Assembly: GCA_009839325.1 (NCBI GenBank)
Contig: VXPW01000095.1
Coordinates: 18,743-56,667, forward strand
Reading direction: 5' to 3'
Source: Rhodospirillales bacterium
Lineage (GTDB): Bacteria > Pseudomonadota > Alphaproteobacteria > TMED109
Length of the DNA: 37,925 bases
Shown here piece after piece: positions 31,944 through 37,925 of the stretch. Numbering within the stretch: the stretch's first letter is position 1; every line of letters begins with the position of its first letter. Both the position numbers and the translations under genes were made by a program. The notes under the pieces were generated by a model. That model searched no databases and was not told the DNA's origin. It was given only the letters and a program-made list of their open reading frames with translations.

Positions 31944-32415
31944 GATGTCACGCTCTGTGAACGGTGTCGTACATGGTGCGCAATTATCGACGCACGCGTC
32001 ACAGCCGTGCAAGTGGAGCCTGCGGTCAAGCGGCAGCAAAGAACCACGAGGACAGCCGCCGATGCAGCATGGTCCGCAGTGCTGTACCGCCCAGTTCCTG
32101 TCCCTGAGCCGGTACCAGACACGAACCCTCGGTGCCAAGTCGTTTCATGCCGGACCGACGGCGGCCGACAGGACGCCAACGGCGCGGGCGGCTCTCGGAG
32201 CCACGACGTCATGACGGAATTGGTCCTGTGAGGCTTCAGCGGCCTGTGTACCCGTGCCCGCTTGGTATCTCATCGCGCCTCCACCGCTCTCTTCGCTGCC
32301 GCCGCGCCCGGCCGGGCCGGCGTGGATTTCCCTTTGAAGACCCGCATCGGCCGGAGGAATGCCATGCTTGCGCCCGCCTCCGCCGACCCGGAGGTCTTCC
32401 TGTAACCGGTGCGCC
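31944..32415. other. Divergent intergenic region of about 470 bases
   Basis: No supported gene. It must hold promoters for the minus-strand SDR and the plus-strand permease. It contains a perfect 12-base palindrome GCCCGGCCGGGC at 32306-32317. A CCCGGAGGTCTTCC string shortly before the permease loosely resembles a cobalamin box, but the other riboswitch elements are missing. Confidence 0.4.
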
Positions 32416-33396
32416 ATGAAACTCACCGCGGTCCGCTCGTTTCGATTCCGGCGCCCGAGCGCGGAGGCGCTGACGTGGCTCGTGACCGCGGCCCTGCTCG
32501 TTGCGGGCTCGATGCTGCCCGAAGCCGATGCCGGGATGCTGATCGCGCTGGGCTGGGATCTGCTCGCGCTGTTGCCGGTGATCGCGGTCGCCGCCGCTCT
32601 TGCCGGCGCCCTGACCCTTGGCAACTGGTCCAACCGAGCGCTCGCCTGGCTCGCGGGCAGCCCGGCCCGCGCCGTGGTAATCGCGAGCCTCGTCGGGGCC
32701 GTCACCCCGGTCTGCGGTCTCGGCGTGCTTCCCCTCATTGCGACCCTGCTGCGCCGCGGCCTGCCGCTCCCGCCGATCATGGCGTTCTGGGTCGCATCTC
32801 CCATCACCGACCCGAGCATGCTGGTCATCACCGCCGGCATCATCGGGGTCCCGTTCGCCATCGCAAAGACGGTCGCCGCGTTTGTGATCGGCTTGTTCGC
32901 GGGCGCACTTACCTGGGCCCTGCCCGGCTACCGGGGCGCCGCTCACCACCTGATGCGCCCCGGCCTACTCGAGCAGTACGGCTACGAAGTCCGACATGCC
33001 CGCTTCTGGCCTGAGGTCTGGGGCAGCGTCCGGCTGGTTCTGCGCTGGCTGGTCCTGGCGCTCGTCCTTGAGGTATTCCTGCAACGCCTCGTACCTGACG
33101 CGTGGGTGACCTCGCTCTTCAGCGAAGACGCGGGCGCCTCCATTCCACTGGCCGCGATCGTCGGCGCGCCGATGTACCTGGACGGCTACGCGGCCCTGCC
33201 ACTCGTGCGCGGGCTGATGGAGAAGGGGATGAGCTTCGGTGCCGCCCTTGCGCTGATGATCTCCGGCGCCGCGGTGAGCCTCTACGTCGCGGTGGCGGTC
33301 GCTGCAATCGTCCGCCTCCGGGTCTTCGCGCTCTACGTGGCAATCGCGATGTCCGGCGCCGGCGCGGCCGGTTATGTAGCCGCCTCGATTGTCTAG
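32416..33396 (+). CDS. YraQ/ArsP-type permease (DUF318)
   Basis: 326 residues from ATG 32416; the upstream extension to 32359 is proline-rich and unlike the family. About eight to nine membrane helices. Two repeated glycine/proline signatures are typical: VTPVCGLGVLPLIATLLRRG with SPITDPSMLVITAG in the first half, and GAPMYLDGYAALPLVRGLMEKG with MISGAAVSLY in the second. The family includes ArsP, an exporter of trivalent organoarsenicals, but most members have unknown substrates. Only one Cys lies in the usual TPxC position, with no Cys pair elsewhere, so arsenic export cannot be assumed. No ars or metal genes are nearby. Confidence 0.88.
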   Translation: MKLTAVRSFRFRRPSAEALTWLVTAALLVAGSMLPEADAGMLIALGWDLLALLPVIAVAAALAGALTLGNWSNRALAWLAGSPARAVVIASLVGAVTPVCGLGVLPLIATLLRRGLPLPPIMAFWVASPITDPSMLVITAGIIGVPFAIAKTVAAFVIGLFAGALTWALPGYRGAAHHLMRPGLLEQYGYEVRHARFWPEVWGSVRLVLRWLVLALVLEVFLQRLVPDAWVTSLFSEDAGASIPLAAIVGAPMYLDGYAALPLVRGLMEKGMSFGAALALMISGAAVSLYVAVAVAAIVRLRVFALYVAIAMSGAGAAGYVAASIV

Positions 33397-33777
33397 AGCC
33401 GCCAGCGGGTGACGGCGGTGAGCGGACGACCAAGTACTGCCGTCCTCGGTCAGGCAGAATCCGGAGTTGCCGCTGGCCCCGCGAGGGCATCACCCTCCAA
33501 CCGAACGAAAACCACCCTTCAGCTCAAGAGGGTGGTCTACCGTCCCATGCCGCCAGCCAGAGACCTCAACTCGAAAACAGCCGCATTCGGTTCGGTGACT
33601 GTTCCTGTATTTCCGCTTTGTCCAAGCAGAGGGTACGAGCCATCAGTTGTGTGATTACCGCTCGTTACATGAATTATGTGAAATCTTCGTCAGCCTGGTT
33701 CCGAAGATCATTGTCCAAGCCTCCCGCTCCGATCGCTACTATCGACCAACAAAACGCAGATGGAGGCGATCGGCAGC
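33397..33777. other. Intergenic stretch with a hairpin and an AT-rich patch
   Basis: About 380 bases. A perfect eight-base-pair inverted repeat ACCACCCT / AGGGTGGT with a ten-base loop lies at 33511-33536; it could terminate the permease transcript. The right half (33640-33720) is AT-richer (TTACATGAATTATGTGAAA) and probably contains the promoter of the following dehydrogenase. No gene is supported. Confidence 0.45.
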
Positions 33778-34650
33778 ATGCCGCAGACGGCGATCGGATT
33801 CATCGGCCTCGGCAACATGGGCAGGCCGATAGCGGGGAACCTCGTGAAATCGGGGCAGGACACCATCGTGTACGACGCTGCCGGAACGGCAGTGCGGGCA
33901 CCCCAGGGCGCGCAAATCGCCCATTCCACTACGGCGCTCGCAGGCATGGTCGACGTGATTCACCTCTGCGTGCCTGACGGACGCGCCTCGGAAGCGATCG
34001 CCCGCGACATACGCAGCGCGACCGACCGCCAGACCCGGCTTGTCGTGGATCACTCCACTATTGGCACCGAGGCAGCCCAGCGCGTGCACGGTTTGCTCGC
34101 CGGCGCCGGAATCGAGTACGTGGATGCGCCCGTCTCAGGCGGTGTGAGTGGCGCGGTGAACGCCACCCTGGCCATCATGTACTCGGGCTCGGAAGACACG
34201 TTCGATCAGCTGCAGCCGACCTTCGAAGCCATGGCCGGCAACGTGTTTCGCGTGGGCGGCGAGCCCGGCCAGGGCCAGGCCATGAAGGTGCTCAACAACT
34301 TTCTTTCGGGTACCGCGATGGCGGCAACCGCCGAGGCCGTTGCGTTCGGCGTGAAGCAGGGTTTGGAAATGGGGATGATCCTCGACGTCGTGAACGCGTC
34401 GAGTGGCCGCAACACTGCGACCGCCGACAAGTTCCCCAATCGGGTCATGACCGGGAGCTATGACGCAGGCTTCTCAAGTGCTCAGTTCGTCAAAGATCTC
34501 CGGCTCTATCGCGACGCGGCCGGCGCAATCGGCGCATCCTGCCCGATCAGTCCCGCGGTATCGGCAATCTGGCGGAGCCTCGACGCCGACGAGCCGAACG
34601 CGGACATCACCCGCATCTACACGTTTGTGCATCCCGAGGACGGCGACTAG
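33778..34650 (+). CDS. 3-hydroxyisobutyrate dehydrogenase-like NAD(P)-dependent oxidoreductase
   Basis: 290 residues from ATG 33778; ATG 33760 is an alternative giving six more residues. The dinucleotide motif is IGFIGLGNMGRPIA. The substrate-binding signature is YVDAPVSGGVSGA and the catalytic lysine is Lys170 in GQAMKVLNNF. The C-terminal domain has VKQGLEMGMILDVVNASSGRN and FVKDLRLYRDAA, where KD is the conserved pair. Members reduce or oxidise beta-hydroxyacids such as 3-hydroxyisobutyrate, tartronate semialdehyde or gamma-hydroxybutyrate. The substrate is unresolved. Confidence 0.93.
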   Translation: MPQTAIGFIGLGNMGRPIAGNLVKSGQDTIVYDAAGTAVRAPQGAQIAHSTTALAGMVDVIHLCVPDGRASEAIARDIRSATDRQTRLVVDHSTIGTEAAQRVHGLLAGAGIEYVDAPVSGGVSGAVNATLAIMYSGSEDTFDQLQPTFEAMAGNVFRVGGEPGQGQAMKVLNNFLSGTAMAATAEAVAFGVKQGLEMGMILDVVNASSGRNTATADKFPNRVMTGSYDAGFSSAQFVKDLRLYRDAAGAIGASCPISPAVSAIWRSLDADEPNADITRIYTFVHPEDGD

Positions 34651-35087
34651 TCGTTCTCCGCGTTGCCGAGTCCGTATTCGAACCTCTTTGGTCGCCCGCA
34701 CGGCCCGCAAGGATCGCCGTAGGTCCGGCACACCTCCCCGGCCGCGGTTTCCGCCGAAACGGGGGCCCAGCAATCCTCGTCCATCTGGAAATGCAACGCG
34801 GACCCGACCCCGTCAACGGACGGGCAGCCGAAGGGCTTTGAAATCCCTGATCGGCGGGCCGGCTTGGGCGCACGACTCCCCTTGCACTAACATCCGCATC
34901 GACCCATGCGGGAGGCGCGGACCGACGGCTGGATCGTCGGAAGGTTGTTCCAGTACGGATGCGCCGGAAGCTGACCATCACGGTCCGGCGTTCGCCTGAG
35001 TGTGCGACGACACGCGCCGCGGCAACGAGCGTCGCCTGGGTTCGACAGGAGCCAAGCTTAGGCTGGGCGAACTTGGCGGAGCAGGAC
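34651..35087. other. Intergenic stretch of about 440 bases before the molybdoenzyme gene
   Basis: No supported gene on either strand. It holds a small stem CCGACG/CGTCGG (34922-34940) and, at its right end, the GGAG ribosome site of the next gene. The molybdoenzyme frame is open from 34959, but residues before ATG 35088 are not family-like. Confidence 0.4.
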
Positions 35088-37364
35088 ATGTCGCGACACG
35101 CCGAAGGAGATCGGGGGCCGGGCCGGAGAACCAGGGTCACCACCAGTCACTGGGGTGCGATCGAGGTAACGACTGAGAACGACCGCGTGATCGCTGCGGG
35201 CCCCTTTTCGGAAGACCCGAATCCGCCGCCCATCTCTGACATTCTTCCCGCTGCCATCCACCACCGCACGCGGGTCGCTCGTCCGTCTGTCCGCAAGGGA
35301 TGGCTGGAAGGCGGCCAGGACCGCGCCCGGGCGCGCCGGGGGAAGGACACGTTCGTCGAGCTGCCATGGGACGAAGCGCTGGATATCGCCGGCGCGGAAC
35401 TTCAGCGGGTCCGGGACGAACACGGCAACGGCGCGATCTTCGGTGGCTCCTACGGCTGGGCAAGCGCCGGACGTTTCCACCATGCCCTGAGCCAGGTTCA
35501 CCGCTTCCTGAGCTCGATTGGCGGCTACGTCGCGTCGGTCGCGAGCTACAGCACGGCAGGCGCGCAGGCCATCGTCCCCCACGTATTCGGCATGCCGTTC
35601 CTCAAGTTTCTGTGGGGCCACCAGAATTCGTGGCCGATGATCGAAGCGCACACCGAGACCCTGGTGATGTTTGGCGGGATCAACCCGAAGAACTCGCAGG
35701 TCAGCATGGGCGGGGTCACGCGGCATCAGGCCCTGGGGTGGCTGGAACGCTACCGGGCGAAGGGCATTCACCTCGTCAACGTCGGCCCGCAACGCACGGA
35801 CACGATTGCGGGTTCCGAGTGGCTGCCCGTCATTCCCGGCACCGATACCGCACTGATGCTGGGTATCGCCCACGTTCTGGAGACCGAGGGGCTCGTCGAC
35901 CGGGCATTCCTCGGCCGGTGTGCGGTCGGTTATGACCGGTTCCGCCCGTACCTCCTCGGCAACGTGGACGGCCAGCCCAAGTCCCCGGACTGGGCGGCCG
36001 AGATCTGCGGAATCGAAGCGGACACCATCCATGCTCTCGCTCGCAGGATGGCGAGAACCCGCACGTTGATCACCGTCGCATGGGCGCTGCAGCGGGGACA
36101 GCACGGGGAGCAGCCTTACTGGATGGCGGCGGTGCTGGCGGCGATGCTGGGACAGATCGGCCTGCCCGGCGGCGGCATCGGCTACGGCTACGGCGCCATC
36201 GGCGGTGTCGGGGTTCCGCTCAAGCGCCTGTCCGGTCTAAGGCTGCCCCAGGGAGACAATCCCGTCGACGATGCGATCCCCGTGGCCCGAATCGCCGACA
36301 TGCTGCTCAATCCGGGTGGTCAATACGACTTCAACGGACAGAGCAGGACCTACCCGGACATCCGGCTGGTCTACTGGTGCGGCGGCAACCCGTTCCATCA
36401 CCACCAGGACCTCCACCGGTTGAACCAGGCCTGGGAGCGGCCCGACACGATCATCGTCCACGAACCCTGGTGGACCGCCACGGCGAAGCGGGCTGACATC
36501 GTCTTTCCGGCCACGACGCCGTTCGAGCGCGAAGATATCGGGCGCTCGCCGAACGATGCCTACCTGTTTCACATGGACCGGCTGATCGAACCGGTGGGCG
36601 AAGCCCGTGATGACTATGAGATCTTCGTGGAGCTGGCGCATCGTCTGGGCCATGGCGAGATATTTTCGGAGGGCCGGACCGCCGCCGACTGGCAACGCCA
36701 CCTCTACGATCGATTCCGCCAGGACGCCGCCCGCCACGGAGTCGAAACGCCGGGCCTTGACGAGCTGCGCCAGCGAAACTGGGTCGAGCTTCCCATCGAA
36801 GGCGCCGAATTCGCGCCGGTTCCCCTAGCCGACTTCCGCGAGGACCCGGCGGCAAACCCGCTCAGCACGCCGTCCGGCCGAATCGAGATCTTCTCCGAAA
36901 CGATTGCAGAATTCGGATATGACGAATGCCCGGGCCACCCAGTCTGGAATGCTCCCGACGAATGGCTGGGCGCACCGTCTGCCGCGACCCATCCGCTCCA
37001 TCTCGTGTCGCCGCAACCGGGTGACAAGCTGCACAGCCAGATGGAGAGCGCCCTCGCCGACATCGAGGGCGCGCGCCCGATGCCGGTCATCATGAATCCC
37101 GAGGACGCCCGGGCTCGTACGATCAGCGATGGGGACATGGTGATCGTCTTCAATGACCGGGGTCGATGTCGCGCCAGAGCCAGGCTTTCGGACGACATCC
37201 GGGAACGCGTGGTTGCCATATCCACAGGCGCCTGGTTCGACCCCGACGACGAAGACATCGACCGCGAAGGCAACCCGAACGTGCTCACGCGCGATATCGG
37301 CACGTCGCGCATCGGCCAGGGCTGCACCGCGCACACAACCCTGGTCGACGTAACCAGGGCTTGA
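35088..37364 (+). CDS. Molybdopterin oxidoreductase of the BisC/TorA/DMSO-reductase type
   Basis: 758 residues from ATG 35088 (GGAG at about seven bases). No Tat signal and no N-terminal Fe-S cysteine motif, so it resembles cytosolic BisC more than periplasmic TorA or DorA. The molybdenum Ser ligand is most likely Ser126 in GGSYGWASAGRFHHAL. Other hallmarks are MFGGINPKNSQVSMGG, VNVGPQRTDTIAGSEWLPVIPGTDTALMLG, GQIGLPGGGIGYGYG, WCGGNPFHHHQDLHRLN, and C-terminal LVSPQPGDKLHSQME. It should reduce an S- or N-oxide such as biotin or methionine sulfoxide with a bis-MGD cofactor. No cytochrome or maturation chaperone gene is adjacent. Confidence 0.94.
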   Translation: MSRHAEGDRGPGRRTRVTTSHWGAIEVTTENDRVIAAGPFSEDPNPPPISDILPAAIHHRTRVARPSVRKGWLEGGQDRARARRGKDTFVELPWDEALDIAGAELQRVRDEHGNGAIFGGSYGWASAGRFHHALSQVHRFLSSIGGYVASVASYSTAGAQAIVPHVFGMPFLKFLWGHQNSWPMIEAHTETLVMFGGINPKNSQVSMGGVTRHQALGWLERYRAKGIHLVNVGPQRTDTIAGSEWLPVIPGTDTALMLGIAHVLETEGLVDRAFLGRCAVGYDRFRPYLLGNVDGQPKSPDWAAEICGIEADTIHALARRMARTRTLITVAWALQRGQHGEQPYWMAAVLAAMLGQIGLPGGGIGYGYGAIGGVGVPLKRLSGLRLPQGDNPVDDAIPVARIADMLLNPGGQYDFNGQSRTYPDIRLVYWCGGNPFHHHQDLHRLNQAWERPDTIIVHEPWWTATAKRADIVFPATTPFEREDIGRSPNDAYLFHMDRLIEPVGEARDDYEIFVELAHRLGHGEIFSEGRTAADWQRHLYDRFRQDAARHGVETPGLDELRQRNWVELPIEGAEFAPVPLADFREDPAANPLSTPSGRIEIFSETIAEFGYDECPGHPVWNAPDEWLGAPSAATHPLHLVSPQPGDKLHSQMESALADIEGARPMPVIMNPEDARARTISDGDMVIVFNDRGRCRARARLSDDIRERVVAISTGAWFDPDDEDIDREGNPNVLTRDIGTSRIGQGCTAHTTLVDVTRA

Positions 37365-37378
37365 GACATTCGCACGGT

Positions 37379-37392
37379 GGTGCCGAGGCACC
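37379..37392 (+). terminator. Small hairpin after the molybdoenzyme gene
   Basis: Perfect six-base-pair inverted repeat GGTGCC-GA-GGCACC, 14 bases after the stop codon, lying between the convergent molybdoenzyme and oxygenase genes. There is no T-run, so its strength as a terminator is doubtful. Confidence 0.35.
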
Positions 37393-37518
37393 GCGTCGGG
37401 CTGCAAGGTCAGGGTACTGCGACGCCGTAGGCGCCCGCCGCGGAACAGTTAGGCCGCCTGCGCGCAATAGATCGGAACGGGCGAAGACAGTGGACCGCGG
37501 GCAGCTTCAGGTGCGGCG

Positions 37519-37925
37519 TTACCCGCCGTCGGGTGCAGCTATTGCGGGCTGGCCAGCGGAGCTGTCCTGGGTCGAGCCTGGAACCGGTGTGAGGTAGTCC
37601 AGCACGTTGCGCTGAAAGAACTCAAGCGGTGCCTCGGCGCCGGCCCCGGCGGCGAGGAGTCCACACCGGTACGCCGGTGAGCGCAACGACCGCTGCAGCT
37701 TTTCGCAAATCCACACGTCTTCCCAGTGGAAGTCCCCGATCTCGAGCGGATGCTGCTCAAGGCACGAGAGTCGAAGAAGACCGCTGGCAGGGTCGTAACC
37801 GGGAATGTCCTCGACGTTCTCTCCGCCGAGCCACCTTCTCCACTCCCCGCCCTTCCGCCCCCACACGCGCGTGTGCAAGTGGGTGAGGTCGGCCGTCACG
37901 GCATCCAGTCTCGACACGATCAGCT
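37519..37925 (-). CDS. C-terminal part of a probable Rieske-type ring-hydroxylating oxygenase alpha subunit
   Basis: The frame is open from the right edge and stops with TAA at 37521-37519, so only the last 135 or so residues are visible; the GTG at 37917 is probably internal. The segment EIGDFHWEDVWICEKLQRSLRSPAY followed by an FFQRNVLDYL end resembles the C-terminus of Ring_hydroxyl_A proteins, where a D/E-D-x-x-x-CE-x-x-Q-x-(G/S)-L motif precedes the last helix. The Rieske Cys-His motifs and iron ligands would lie outside the window. Assignment rests on this motif alone. Confidence 0.6.
   Translation of the reverse strand, partial: LIVSRLDAVTADLTHLHTRVWGRKGGEWRRWLGGENVEDIPGYDPASGLLRLSCLEQHPLEIGDFHWEDVWICEKLQRSLRSPAYRCGLLAAGAGAEAPLEFFQRNVLDYLTPVPGSTQDSSAGQPAIAAPDGG

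Noticed and set aside
32330-32415. Cobalamin-riboswitch-like string before the YraQ/ArsP-type permease
   Set aside because: Only a loose match to the B12 box (CCCGGAGGTCTTCC); the GCCACTG-type and central conserved elements are absent.
35058-36104. 348-codon minus-strand frame opposite the molybdoenzyme
   Set aside because: No domain, no start context, and it is antisense to conserved molybdoenzyme motifs.
1-37925. CRISPR array, reverse-transcriptase/retron or diversity-generating element, insertion sequence
   Set aside because: No regularly spaced repeats, no YxDD-type protein and no transposase motif seen in any frame.

Overview
The window looks like the chromosome of a GC-rich proteobacterium, most likely an alphaproteobacterium of the Rhodospirillales/Rhizobiales type. 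The basis is recalled family resemblance: a HIG1-type twin-transmembrane protein beside etfB-etfA, a CaiB-type CoA transferase, an MlrC-family M81 protein, a CnbZ-like protein, and an SDR ending in a typical rhizobial -NGGQHV tail. GTG starts are frequent and many genes overlap by one to four bases. No phage, plasmid, rRNA or CRISPR array is visible.

Layout. 2-913: end of a family III CoA transferase, then about 700 bases without a convincing gene. 1613-4561: a secreted protein of unknown function, a small protein with an SSB-like acidic tail (minus), an alpha/beta-hydrolase (minus) and an SDR. 4856-9622: a cytochrome P450, a twin-transmembrane protein, etfB-etfA, thrH and pncA. 9731-14364: a complete branched-chain-amino-acid-type ABC importer (binding protein, two permeases, two ATPases). 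14457-16669 (minus): an accessory patch with a ribbon-helix-helix/nucleotidyltransferase pair resembling a toxin-antitoxin module, plus a family 25 glycosyltransferase with an AT-rich upstream region. 16819-21475 (minus): three coupled genes, M48 protease, M81 MlrC-like protein and acyl-CoA synthetase. 21749-26523: DUF985 cupin, SMR efflux protein, threonine aldolase, PhyH dioxygenase and a Bcr/CflA-type MFS pump.

26592-27407 is a second small accessory patch: a tRNA 3'-end fragment followed by a VapBC-type module with a perfect operator palindrome. After it come a CnbZ/RidA-like protein (minus), a membrane protein made of two homologous four-helix halves (minus), a decayed MFS fragment, an SDR (minus), a YraQ/ArsP-type permease, a 3-hydroxyisobutyrate-dehydrogenase-like enzyme, a BisC/TorA-type molybdoenzyme, and at the right edge the C-terminal part of a likely Rieske oxygenase alpha subunit (minus).

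Functionally this is a catabolic and transport landscape: acyl-CoA activation and CoA transfer, ETF electron transfer, P450/SDR/dioxygenase oxidations, amino-acid or amide uptake, and drug efflux. The least explained items are the SSB-tailed small protein, the RHH/nucleotidyltransferase pair, the duplicated membrane protein and the M48-M81-ligase operon. I did not find clear evidence for a large undescribed system.
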